The position numbers were made by a program, and so were the translations under genes. This document shows positions 53,795 to 64,000 of a DNA stretch of 64,000 bases, piece by piece. Numbering within the stretch: position 1 is the stretch's first letter; each line of letters opens with the position of its first letter. Source of the stretch: Catonia carolina (Eukaryota > Arthropoda > Insecta > Hemiptera > Achilidae); assembly GCA_035578175.1 (NCBI GenBank), contig JAQMRL010000004.1, forward strand, positions 75,431,901 to 75,495,900. The letters run 5' to 3'. A model generated the notes under the pieces. It ran no database searches and was not told where the DNA came from. It worked only from the letters and a program-made list of their open reading frames with translations.

Positions 53795-54731
53795 TCTGGT
53801 GTGAAACACTCACACAACTTTCTCTTGCCAATGCAAATGATTAATAATAAACCTAACATTATTAATAAAATATTAGAAATAAACAAAAACTAACCTCAAA
53901 AACATAACCTTATTTTAATCATGAGTGAATGACGCAAAATGACAATCGAACTCAGTTTGGCTTAAAAATACGGAAAATCACGCTTTCACGCTAAACTAGG
54001 CTCTGTAGAGAAAAATGCTCTAAACAAAAGTTGTAGATCTTTTAATTTTCTATAACTTTTATTATATACACTTTTGTCGTAAAATGCATACTAAGACCGA
54101 AATGTTAAAAAAATCGATTTTTCTCACGTTTTCGTGAGAAAAAAACAGAAAATCGCAAATTACCGCTAAACTAAGCGTTATACAAAAAAATGTTTGAAAC
54201 AGAAGTTGTAGGTTTTTAAATTCTCTACAACTTTTATTATATAAGTTTTTGCGCTAAAATTTATATTAAAGCCGTAATCTTAAAAAAACAACGTTTTTAC
54301 GTGAAAACAGCCTCACCGAGAATTTCAGCAAACATGGCGCCTACCCTATCTTGTAGAGAATAAAAAATTGAGTCGATTGTTACGATTGTTACGATTTTAA
54401 AAAAAATCGTAGGACCAGTTTTTGAGAAAATCGCAAAAAACTGAAAAATTATACGAATAAACTACTACTTCCGGTTGACCGATTTTGATGAAAATGTTCG
54501 TGTCGCGTCCGGTAGTGGTATGTAACTTAAGTTTCAAGTTCGTACGATGTTCCGTTCTTGAGATATTCTGTTCACACACAGACACACACACACACACAGA
54601 CCAATCGCTAAAAACATGTTTTTTGGGTTCAGGGGGTCTGAAAACGTATAGATCCGGTGAAAACTCGATTTCGAAAAATCGACATGGAAACAATACTTTC
54701 CTTCCTATATATTCATATAGGCAAGAGAAAG
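53795..54731 (+). mobile_element. Family A, full-length copy
   Basis: Nearly identical to 3866-4784, except for a small expansion at 54374 (GATTGTTACGATTGTTACGA) and a longer (CA)n. On the minus strand a 98-codon frame crosses the 3' third; similar frames occur in other copies but are interrupted at different points. Confidence 0.94.
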
Positions 54732-54738
54732 TAAAAAG

Positions 54739-54990
54739 TCACTCGCTCATCACGTGATACCCTCCTCCGAGAGTAATGAATTTCACTATACAGCCAGTTC
54801 CTGTGGTGAATGAAGAGTAGGTGTCATTTGAAGGGTGGAAAACGGGTGCTTTTCGGAGGGCATGGCATGCTGATAAGCATATTCTTTCAACTCGGTGAGG
54901 AAGGAACTAGTAAACCACCTCACTCCTCGTTTTACTTAGTAAAACCTCTATAAAGGGTCAAACCAGCCTTTCGGCTGTTGACTTGAACAA
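54739..54990 (+). mobile_element. Family C retroposon (subfamily 2), 3' part
   Basis: CTCCTCCGAGAGTAATG through CGGCTGTTGACTTGAACAA. 5'-truncated; lies 7 bp from the family A copy. Confidence 0.85.
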
Positions 54991-55570
54991 TATATATTGT
55001 AGAAGTAAATGTGATATCAAATGTACGATTAATTAAGCTATTATCCGTCTATAACTCGATGGCCTCCGTAAGGAAGGAGCAATAGCGGATTGTAAAACCA
55101 ATTCAGAAAACGTATCTAATATTTTTTAAGTAACAGAAATTTCCCGGAAATTACGTCTAATTTAAATAATTCTTTCACTAAAACTTGATAGAAAATTTAC
55201 TCTTTATTTCATTTCCTACATGTGTATAGTTATCTTTAGAGACCGACAAGTTTCTCGCATGCTTACTTTATATCTTGTTTCGCGATTTTACAAAATTTAT
55301 TTATGAAAATATTTTGTAACTTAAAAAGTAATTATTTGTTGTTAAATTTTATTCCATCACTGTTTTCCATAATCGTTACAGAACAAACCAGCCAAATATT
55401 ATGTTAATCTGTGAAATAGTAGTTGATCAATGACTATGTATTTGAAAAAATTCGTTTTTTTTTCTTTAAAAACAAAACTTTCACTAAATTATAAATTTGT
55501 CTCATTAATCGTCTGTTTTTCGAAATAATTTTGTCGAAAAAAACTTGCGACGTACTTTGTTTAATAAAAA
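54991..55570. other. Unassigned AT-rich stretch
   Basis: No feature recognised. Confidence 0.4.
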
Positions 55571-56492
55571 TCTGGTGTGAAACACTCACACAACTTTCTC
55601 TTGCCAGTGCAAATAATTAACAATAAACCTAACGTTAGTCATAAAACATAAGAAATAAACAAAAAACTAACCTCAACAAACATAACCTAATTTTAATCAT
55701 GAGTGAAAGACGCAAAATGAAAATCAACCTCAGTTTGGCTTAGAAATACGGAAAATCACTCTTTCTCTCTAAACTAGGCTCTGTAGAGAAAAATGCTTTA
55801 AATAAAAGTTGTAGATCTTTTAATTTTATATAAATTTTATTATATACACTTTTGTCGTAAAATGCATACTAAGGCCGAAATCTTAAAAAAATCGACTTTT
55901 CTCACGTTTTCGTGAGAAAAAAACAGAAAATCGCAAATTACCGCTAAACTAAGCGTTATACAAAAAAATGTTTGAAACAAAGGTTGTAGGTTTTTAAATT
56001 CTCTACAACTTTTATTATATAAATGTTTGCTCTAAATTGCATATTAAAGCCGTAATCTTAAAAAACTATGTTTTTACGTGAAAACAGCCTCACCCAGAAT
56101 TTCAGCAAACATGACGCCTACCCTATCTTGTAGAGAATAAAAAATTGAGTAAACCAGGCGATTTTTAAAAAAATCGTAGGACTAGTTTTTGAGAAAATCG
56201 CAAAAAAGTGAAAAATGACACGAATAAACTACTATTTACGTTTGACCGATTTTGATGAAAACGTTCGTGTCGGGTCCGGTAGTGGTATGTAACTTAAGTT
56301 TCAAGTTCGTACAACGTTCCGTTCTTGAGATATTTTGTATATATATATATACACACACACCAATCGCTAAAAACATGTTTTTTGGGTTCAGGGGGTCTGA
56401 AAACGTATAGATCCGGTGAAAACTCGATTTCGAAAAATCGACATGAAAACAATACTTTCCTTCCTATATATTCATATATAGGCAAGAGAAAG
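55571..56492 (+). mobile_element. Family A, full-length copy
   Basis: Complete copy with TATATATATATATACACACACACC in place of the usual (CA)n region at 56338-56361. Flanks TAAAAA|…|TAAAAAT. Confidence 0.93.
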
Positions 56493-56689
56493 TAAAAATA
56501 CGTAATTTCCTGCAAGTTTCAAGTATTTAAAAAAAAATTGGAAATGTTTTGTGAAATGGTTTTACAATCCGCATATTACTCCTCCTGTTGTAGGCCAAAA
56601 AGTTATAGACTGATAGTAGAAAACCATTTGAAATTAAAAACAGCTTACAGACTACACACATTGTTTTTCATATTAGGAAAAATTTCTTT

Positions 56690-57828
56690 TTTTGAAATTT
56701 CCTCATTAAATACATTTTTTAATTCTCTACAAGATAGAGTAAGCGCCATATTTGCTGAATTTCTTAGGGAGCCTGTGCTCTCATGGTAAGTTTTTTAAAA
56801 AAATTGTGGCCTAAATCTATGAATTTTAAGGCAAAAGTGTAGAATTAAAGTTACGTATAGCAAATTTAAAAACCTACAACTTTTATTTTTAAAGCTTTTT
56901 TCCACAATTTTTAGCGTCAATTAATGATTTTCAATTAATGATTAATGTCAATTAATGTCTCAGGAGATAAGGGTGAGGATAGAGACCGCTCGTAGCGCAT
57001 TCTGCAAAATGAGACCAGTGCTGAGCAACCGTAACATCAACCTTAAAATTAGAATTCGAATGGCGCAGTGTTATGTGTTCTCTGTTCTCCTTTATGGTTT
57101 GGAGGGACGGACGTTGACAAAGGTCCTGAGTAACAAGCTGGAAGCCTTCGAATTATGGGTATATAGACGGATATTGAGGATCTCATGGAGAGAAAGAGTA
57201 AGAAATACGGAAGTGTTGGAAAGAATTGGTAAACAGACGGAGATCTTACACAAGATTAAGGTCCGCAAATTACAATAATTTGCTCATGTGATGAGGAATG
57301 AGAAGTATAGAATCCTCCAACTGGTGATGCAAGGAAAGATCGAGGGAAGGAGACAACCCGGCCGTAGGAAGACGTCTTGGATCAAGAACCTCAGAGAGTG
57401 GTATGGGAGTAGTACAAGTGAACTATTTAGAGCAGCCGTCTCCAAGGTGCAGATAGCCATGATGATTGCTAATCTTCGTTAGAAGAATGCAACTATAAGA
57501 AGAAGAATGATTTTCTGTATTTTTCCCATCAAAATCGGTAAAAAATATAATTTTTACGACTACGGCTTTAGTATGCATTTTAAAACAAAACTGTATACAA
57601 TCAAACTTGTAGGAAATTTAAAAAAAAAACCTATATCTTTTGTTTTAATCATCTGCAATCATCTGATGTTTATCATCTGCAAAGTCTAGTTCAGCGTCAA
57701 TTAGTGATTTTTCGTATTTTTAAGTCTTACGGAGGTTGATTTTCGTTGTTTACTCATGATTAAACATCGGTTATATCGTTAGTTATTTACATTGGTAACA
57801 TAAAATCAAGAGAGTACTTCACAACAGA
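56690..57828 (-). mobile_element. Diverged family A copy split by a LINE end
   Basis: 56690-56956 (CTACAAGATAGAGTAAGCGC …) and 57510-57828 (GACTACGGCTTTAGTATGCA … ACAACAGA) are one old minus-strand copy. The 3' third is absent, and the two internal modules flank the LINE insertion. Confidence 0.75.
56957..57509 (+). pseudogene. LINE RT C-terminal fragment
   Basis: Frame: SQEIRVRIETARSAFCKM, FSVLLYGLEGRTLTK, EAFELWVYRRILRISWRERV, then stop at 57276 and VMRNEKYRILQLVMQGKI, GRRQPGRRKTSWIKNLREWY, MMIANLR. This is the well-known tail 'EIRxRIExARxAFxKMR…YVFSVLLYGxExWTL…LEAFExWxYRRxLRISW…GKIEGRRGxGRRxxSWLKNLRxW'. A single in-frame stop (codon after KLQ) separates the halves. Confidence 0.85.
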
Positions 57829-57996
57829 TTTTTATACATCTATATAAATAAAATTGTGATTTTGTCTGTAAAATTTTTCAAAATGCCCCAAATTTTGTTT
57901 CTACGCCAGATGTACCACGAAAAAACCGAAAATAAGTTCAGCTGAATTTTTGTCTGTTTATCTGTTTGTCTGTCTGTATGTACGGTATCACGCAAG
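57829..57996. other. Short unassigned stretch, Helitron-like opening
   Basis: ACATCTATATAAATAAAATT then GATTTTGTCTGT resembles openings of several arthropod transposons and recalls 40650, but no other end is visible. Confidence 0.3.
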
Positions 57997-58493
57997 AACT
58001 GCGACTTTCATACGCATTTTAACGCAAAAATGTTTATAATAAAATGTTGTAGAGAATTTAAAATCCCAAAACTTTTATTTCAAACATTTTTTTGTATAAC
58101 GCTTAGTTTAGCGATAATTAGCGATTTTCTGTTTTTTTCTCACGAGAACGTGTGAAAAATCAATTTTTTTTAAATATTTCGGCCTCAGTACGAATTTTAC
58201 GAAAAAAGTGTATATAATATCATTTATAGAAAATTTTAAGAGATCTACAACTTTTATTTTAAACATTTTTCTCTACAGAGCCTATAGTTTAGCGTGCGAG
58301 AGTGATTTTCCGTATTTTTAAACCAAACTGAGGTTGATTTTCATTTTGCGTCTTTCACTCATAATTAAAATTAGGTTACATTTATTGAGATTAGTTTTTT
58401 TTGTTTATTTCTAATGTTTTATTACTACTGTTAGTTAATATTGTTAATTATTTTTATTGGCAAGAGAAAGTGTGTGAGTGTTTCATACCAAAT
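57997..58493 (-). mobile_element. Family A, 5' half
   Basis: AACTGCGACTTTCATACGCA to TTTCATACCAAA. Starts at the second module, so the 3' half is missing. Confidence 0.83.
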
Positions 58494-58688
58494 TCTTTTA
58501 TTAACACTGATATTACAGTAAAAATAAAACGATATAAGTATTTTTAAGCGAGTGAAATATTTTGTTAATTATTTTCATGGCAAGAGAAAGTTGTGTAAGT
58601 GTTTCATACAAGATTTTTTATTAACACTGATATTATAGTGAAAATAAAACGACTTAAGTACTATTTTTAAGCGAATGAAATGTTTTGT
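58445..58688. repeat. Tandem duplication (2 x ~122 bp) over the family A end
   Basis: Unit 1 58445-58566 and unit 2 58567-58688 both contain GGCAAGAGAAAG, a family A 5' end, ATTAACACTGATATTA and TTTTTAAGCGA. They differ by about ten changes. Confidence 0.88.
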
Positions 58689-59040
58689 AAAAGCTATAAT
58701 AGACACGGTTAGTGTTTAATAAACACGTTAATTACACCGATTAGTCTCGTTTGAAATCAGTGTTAAGTAACATGATGACACACACTTACATAGTACGAGA
58801 GACAGTTTTATTGATCACACAAGTGGTACTGAAGAGCGTTTATATTTAATGTGGAAATCGACAACTCAAATAAATGGGTATCTTTCATAATTACATATAA
58901 TGGCAAGAGGTAATTATCAAAGCGAATCGTTTCAAAGTGCGTACTCGAATTAAATTCTATGTTTGATATCTGTTCCAGCAATTATTTATCCAGTAAATTA
59001 AAAAGAAAAACACTTCATCAACGATATATATATTTTTTAA
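58689..59040. other. Unassigned stretch
   Basis: No feature recognised. Confidence 0.35.
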
Positions 59041-59086
59041 ATCTGACGTTGAACACTCACACGACTTTCTCTTCCTAATACAAAAT
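59041..59086 (+). mobile_element. Family A, 5'-end scrap
   Basis: ATCTGACGTTGAACACTCAC and GACTTTCTCTTCCTAATAC repeat the family 5' end directly before a complete one. Confidence 0.65.
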
Positions 59087-59092
59087 GAAAAA

Positions 59093-59994
59093 TCTGTTGT
59101 GAAACATTCACACAAATTTCTCTTGCCAATGCAAATAATTACAAAATAATCCTAACATTAGTAATAAAACATTAGAAATAAACAAAAAACTAACCTCAAT
59201 TAACATAACCTAATTTTAATCATGAGTGAAAGACGCACAATGAAAATCAACCTCAGTTTGGCTTAAAAATACTGAAAATCACTCTTTCAGGCTAAACTAG
59301 GTTCTGTAGAGAAAAATTCTCTAAATAAAAGTTGTACATCTTTTAATTTTCTATAAATTTCATTATAGCCTATACACTTTTGTCGTAAAATGCATAATAT
59401 GGCTGAAATCTTTAAAAAAATCGATTTTTTACACGATTTCGTGAGAAAAAAGCAGAAAATCGATAATTACCGCTAAAATAAGCGTTATACAAAAAAAAGT
59501 TACAAATAAAAGTTGTAGAATTTTAAATTCTCCAAAACTTTTACTAGATATATTTTGCGGTTAAATGCATATTAAAGTCGTAATCTTAAGAAAACATTAT
59601 TTTTTACGTGAAAACAGCCTCACCAAGAATTTCAGCAAACATGGCGCCTACCCCATCTTGGAGAGCATACAACATTTAGTAAACCTGACGATTTTTAAAA
59701 AAAATCGTAGGACCAGTTTTTGAGAAAATCGCAAAAAAGTGAAAAATTACACGAATAAACTACTACTTCCGGTTGACCGATTTAGATGAAAATGTTCGTG
59801 TCGGGTCCGGTAGTGGTATGTAACTTAAGTTTCAAGTTTCAAGTTCGTACGATGTTCCGTTCTTGAGATATTCTGTTCACACACACACACAGACCAATCG
59901 CTAAAAACATGTTTTTTGGGTTCAGGGGGTCTGAAAACGTGTAGATCCGGTGAAAACTCGATATCGAAAAATCGACATGAAAACAATACTTTCC
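59093..59994 (+). mobile_element. Family A, missing its last ~40 bp
   Basis: TCTGTTGTGAAACATTC to GAAAACAATACTTTCC. The 3' hairpin and terminus are lost and replaced by AACGTAATTTTAACCATGAG, which itself resembles the family's CCTAATTTTAATCATGAG. Confidence 0.88.
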
Positions 59995-60398
59995 AACGTA
60001 ATTTTAACCATGAGTAACGCAAAATCATGCAACACAAGTCTCCACCGTCATTGAGTAGAGGAAGGAGTTAGGTTTGTACAACTTTTTTAATTTAAAAGAA
60101 GAAACATAACTACATTACTGTGGTTATGTTTCTTTTTAATTTATCAACGAGAATTATTAAATAAAAAAGTAAATTTAAACTTACGAAAAACATTAACTGG
60201 ATTGACAGAAATTGATTTACCTGAAACAAAAATAATAAAACAATTGTAAAATTCAATGTACAATAGATAAATTATTACATGAAATATAACCTACACGAAA
60301 AGAACTTTAAAACACTCAAAATCAGTAAGATTAGTACTAAGCAAGATACGGGAAAGAAACGGCGTTTCTGTATTTTGCTCATCAAAACCGGTAAAAAT
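59995..60398. other. Unassigned stretch
   Basis: Only the short family A-like string near 60000-60030 is recognisable. Confidence 0.35.
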
Positions 60399-60870
60399 TC
60401 TGGTGTGAAACACTCACAGACTTTTTCTTGCCAATCAAATAATAAACAATACAACTTAATATTAGTAATAAAACATTAGAAATAAACAAAAAACTAACCT
60501 CAAAAAACATAACCTTATTTTAATCATGAGTGAAAGACGCAAAATGAAAATCAACCTCAGTTCGGCTTAAAAATACGGAAAATCACTCTTTCACGCTAAA
60601 CTAGGCTCTGTAGAGTAAAAGCTCCAAACTAAAGTTGTAGATCTTTTAATTTCCTATAAATTTGTTTATATACACTTTTGTCGTAAAATACGTAGGCCTA
60701 TTAAGGCCGAAATCTTTAATATATCGATTTTTCACACGTTTTTTATTAGAAAAAAAACAGAAAATCGCTAATTACCGCTAAACTAAGCGTTATACAAAAA
60801 AATGTTTGAAATAAATGTTGTAGGATTTCAAATTCTTACAACTTTTATTATATAAATTTTTGATGATAAT
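60399..60870 (+). mobile_element. Family A, 5' half
   Basis: TCTGGTGTGAAACACTCACAG through the second module to TTATATAAATTTTTGATGAT, where AT-rich simple sequence begins. Confidence 0.87.
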
Positions 60871-60974
60871 TTTTTTTGTTTTAATTAATTAATAATTTAA
60901 TAATTAATAATTTTTTTTAATTTTTGATGATTTTTTTAGTTTTTAGATTATCAAAGTATAATTAAGGATACTAA

Positions 60975-61545
60975 CATTTATTTCGTATTGATATACATTC
61001 ACAACATTCTGCATTCACGAGTTGATATTCCAGATATCTCGAAGATTTTTCTGAAGGTGCCTTGCACAGCTTTAAGTAATTTCAGGCTGTTTACTGGAGC
61101 CACAAGAAGTAAAATAACTCCAATCAATAGATGTATAGCTACAGCCAATGAAATAAATGGAGAGGTAGATCTGTTTCACAGAGATGGTAAAATTAAATAA
61201 AAACTATACAGGATACTGTGAAAGAAGGCTGTAAATACTACGGGATCTTTATGTTATTTTATGTATTTTAATGTTATTCGTGTCCATGTGGTGTATGTTG
61301 GGCTCGGCGGCTGACTGTTTTCTAGTGAAGAAAGAATGATTATGTTAAGTTATAATGGTGCAGTATACTGAGACGATATTCTATTGCTGTTCTACTGTAC
61401 CACCTCGCATCCTTGCGACCAGCCATAGTAGTGGGTGGAGACGGCGGGGTGTAGGGGAGTTTGGGAGCCCCCAAAATCAAAAAATATATATATTTATTTT
61501 TTGTAATCAATGGGAAATAAATAAATAAATAAATAAATAAAAAGT
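60975..61545 (+). pseudogene. LINE 3' end with (AAAT)n tail
   Basis: Frame 60988-61200 reads YIHNILHSRVDIPDISKIF, KVPCTALSNFRLF, RSKITPINRCIATANEINGE. It resembles the last ~70 residues of Jockey/BS-type RTs ('FLYKILHGxID.P.LL..I.F.VP…RT…SPIxRxxxxxN'). A 3' UTR follows, ending in (AAAT)n at 61511-61543. Upstream RT is not recognisable. Confidence 0.6.
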
Positions 61546-61603
61546 ATTACTTAAATGGAATAAAGAACAGAGGGAATTTTGTAATGTGCTCATGCGCCTC
61601 TGT

Positions 61604-61995
61604 TGTTGTTTAGGTCAACAGCCAAAAGGCTGGTTTGAACCTGCAGAGGTTTACTAAGTAAATCGAGCAGTGAGGTGGTTTACCATTGCCTTCCTCACTG
61701 AGTGGAAAAGTACGCTTATCACCATGCCGGACCCTCTGAAAAGCACATATTTTCCACTCTGCAAATGACACCTTCACTTCATTCACCATAGGGTCTGGCT
61801 GTATAATGAAATTCATTACTTTCAGAGGAGATAACTCTGATTAGTGTCTTTTACACCTCTACCTCTTCTGTCCTTAAATGATTCAGCCATTTAATTGGCT
61901 GACCATGTGATAAGAAACAGAACTATTTATTTTAGCCCTGTAACGAACAGATTGGGTGTAAATAATTTGACACTCCACCTGTCTGTTCTAGGCAG
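61604..61995 (-). mobile_element. Family C retroposon, full length, with TSD
   Basis: Target duplication ATGCGCCTCTGT / ATGCGTCTCTGT (61592-61603 and 61996-62007). 72-codon frame open on the minus strand. Confidence 0.95.
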
Positions 61996-62065
61996 ATGCG
62001 TCTCTGTAATAGTAAGAATACGGGAGCGGTCATAATGGCCCAGGGGCCGAATGGTCCAAAAAAGG

Positions 62066-62335
62066 GTTGGTATCCCCGCTGTGTGTATTGGCATGTTTTG
62101 ACACAATTTTAATGAGGATCCCCTTTGTTATATTTCGATAAAGGTGGTCACTTTTTTCCGACAGTGTTCTCTCTCTCTGTCACTCTTCACAGTGTTCTCT
62201 GTCTTCTTCTACTCTACCTGCTACCTCCTCAAACCTTAACAATTCGATAACTGTTCAATAGTAATCAAACCACTTTAACGGAGAAATGCTTACAGAGCTC
62301 ATTTTAGAAAAAGATATTCTAAATTCATGTAAGAA
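62066..62335 (+). repeat. Direct repeat K, copy 1
   Basis: GGTTGGTATCCCCGCTGTGTG … TTTCGATAAAGGTGGTCACT … TGCTTACAGAGCTCATTTTA matches 62706-62975 in order, with small indels. Not found elsewhere in the window. Confidence 0.85.
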
Positions 62336-62705
62336 TCACTCCAACAATATCACTAAGAATAATTGAAAGCGAAATTTTACTTTCGAAAAGGGATTTTTTA
62401 TTCAGAAAAGTTACCAACATTTAGAGACTATCATACTATTTCGAATGGGTGTATGACGTTGGGTATGCACGTCATTCGGTCTGCAAATTAAGCACAATGG
62501 ACGATAATGATAATAAGGAGGTGAGCGGTCATAAAATTTTCTACAACTACCCTTTGATAAGTCACCGATACTTGAGTAATTTATGACAGGGAAGCAATAA
62601 AAGTACCCTCTATCTCCTTCCTGAAGAAAGGGTAGAGTAATAAACAGCAAACCTAGAAATAACGGAGACGGTTAGAATGGTATCCTCATAGAATGGTATC
62701 CTAGA
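62336..62705. other. Spacer between the two K repeats
   Basis: Mixed composition. A 79-codon minus-strand frame (62411-62650) has no recognisable domain. Confidence 0.35.
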
Positions 62706-62975
62706 AGGGTTCAGAATCCCGCTGTGTGTTTTGTCATGTTGAGACATCAGCTAATTTTAATCCCTATTATATTTCGATAAAGGTGGTCACTTTTTTCCGA
62801 CAGTGTTCTCTCTCTGTCACTCTTCACAGTGTTTTCTGTCTTCTTCTACTCTACCTGCTACCTGCGGGTCCCCCTACGTGCCCAACCCTTAACAATTCAA
62901 TAATAATAATAAAACTACATTAACGTATCAATGCTTACAGAGCTCATTTTAGAAAAAGATCTAAATTCATGTAAG
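62706..62975 (+). repeat. Direct repeat K, copy 2
   Basis: 640 bp downstream of copy 1, same orientation. Gains a GCGGGTCCCCCTACGTGCCC segment and an (AAT)n instead of the GATAACTGTTCAATAG of copy 1. Confidence 0.85.
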
Positions 62976-64000
62976 AAAATTATTTTATCTTTAATCTATT
63001 TGAATGTGCTGGTTTTTAATTACGCTGTATTATTAAACAGCATAATTTTAAATAGTACGTACTCATCTTTAGCGGCAGTAATTCCAACTGCCGCTAAATT
63101 ATTTTTTTCAGATTAAATATCTTGGTTTATTCAAATTATTTTAAGAAATGAAACCATAGTTTTTTCTGTAGGTTATCAGACGAAAAAATTACAAATTTAC
63201 AAGGACAAATGTAATTTTTATTTACACAATTTACAAAACCAACTTATATTTCAAATAGTACTTAAATAACAGTTTAATTTTAATTGGTCTTACAGTAGGT
63301 AACATTTTTTAACAAATTACATTAAAACGTAATAATATCACTTAAAATAATATACATTTAATGAACTAAATTAATTTTCTTAACTAAAATTAATTCTTAA
63401 TTTCAGTATAATTTACATAATAAGATAATTTACATAGCATAATTCTGCCCTACTAAGCCAAAAAGCCGTAACTGCAAACAAATTAAATTTGAGTTTTGAA
63501 CTGATTCTTATGTTTAAAAGTATGAGAAATCCAAAAAAACTAAGCCAAAATACCGTATCTACAACCTTATACGACCTTATCTACCAACCAAAACCTGTGG
63601 TAACAGTAACTACATTTTCTAGGCTAAAAAGCCGTAACTACACTGCAGATATTGATAAATAACAAGAAGTTTGTAAAATAAACCCTGTTTCTCTTTAGAA
63701 TAAATTATTCACAGATGATTTTGAAATGAATAACAGCTGATCTAAAATGCCGGGAAATTGTCTGCTTCCCTCCAGTTTGGCCGACCAAGACTCTGGTAAA
63801 ACTTTTTTTGTTTATTGAAATTTTAAATGAGTCTTAAGAAATTTTTTCCCACTTCACTTGGTTATGATTTAAACAATGACAAATTGGTTTATAATGTTCT
63901 CAACCAAGATTTGAGGGACTTAACACCCAAATAAGACAGGCGGGGTAAACACGAACCTCACAATAAAATAGATAGGGCAGTTATTATAGATCATATGTTG
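62976..64000. other. Unassigned AT-rich stretch with a weak ~80-bp periodic motif
   Basis: CTAAGCCAAAAAGCCGTAAC (63454), CTAAGCCAAAATACCGTATC (63539) and CTAGGCTAAAAAGCCGTAAC (63619) recur at about 80-bp steps. No gene recognised; a 38-codon frame at 63827 is too short to call. Confidence 0.4.

Noticed and set aside
54397..54693. 98-codon minus-strand frame, with relatives at 37997, 46354, 56294 and 59825
   Set aside because: These frames are the same stretch of family A read antisense. They are open by composition, broken at different points in each copy, and show no known domain.
62066..62975. LTR pair of a small retroelement
   Set aside because: The repeats lack TG…CA ends, no target duplication or primer-binding site was seen, and the 370-bp spacer has no retroelement coding.
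63827..63943. 38-codon frame near the window end
   Set aside because: Too short, no recognised family, no context to support it.

Overview
This window looks like AT-rich nuclear DNA from an arthropod, most likely an insect. It carries Jockey-type and other non-LTR retrotransposons, tRNA-derived SINEs, and hAT, Tc1/mariner and PIF/Harbinger remnants. One LTR carries an animal-type TATA promoter and an animal-type histone 3' stem-loop. I found no convincing host protein-coding gene, rRNA gene or functional tRNA gene. Almost every long open frame falls inside a dispersed repeat. Species cannot be named from the sequence.

Four repeat families dominate. (1) Family A, about 0.93 kb when complete, is present as about 24 full or partial copies on both strands. 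By my coordinate tally it covers roughly a quarter of the window. It starts TCTGGTGTGAAACACTC and ends GGCAAGAGAAAG, with a 13-bp subterminal inverted repeat. (2) Family C is a retroposon of about 390 bp with an (AAC)n tail. It has 17 copies, at least 13 of them with 9-12 bp target-site duplications (TSDs). (3) Family B is a tRNA-derived SINE of about 315 bp with 11 copies and an unusual palindrome between its A and B boxes. (4) Family D is a second tRNA-derived SINE of about 190 bp with five clear copies and one diverged copy.

Layout. 1-3.7 kb: LINE ends, a truncated LTR, family A, SINEs. 3.8-10.6 kb: A copies interleaved with C, B and a LINE end. 11.3-14.2 kb: a nested stack in which a PIF/Harbinger element (with a TAA TSD) and a SINE B sit inside an A copy, which abuts another A copy. 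15.2-21.5 kb: a C-in-C nest, a hAT element holding a C copy, and a fold-back A copy. 22.3-24.3 kb: a LINE end, then a Tc1-like remnant inside A. 24.8-26.6 kb: a 12-unit tandem array (144-145 bp units) grown out of the inside of a C copy. 28.7-31.0 kb: paired SINEs and the longest LINE reverse transcriptase (one internal stop). 31.3-32.6 kb: an A copy split by a solo LTR that carries a perfect histone-type 3' stem-loop. 33-49 kb: more A, C and D copies, a Jockey 3' end, and a hAT-like element holding a LINE end and a C copy. 50.0-52.1 kb: a LINE split by a 1011-bp palindromic element. 52.6-53.5 kb: a DNA element with 33-bp terminal inverted repeats (TIRs) and many copies of GTCTCTTGTCC. 53.5-61.5 kb: A copies, LINE ends, a tandem duplication. 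62-64 kb: a 270-bp direct repeat and sequence I cannot assign.

The window therefore reads as a graveyard and nursery of mobile elements with well-preserved nesting. The points most worth following are the histone-type stem-loop inside the LTR, the SINE-to-satellite conversion, the very abundant but unclassified family A, and the GTCTCTTGTCC element.
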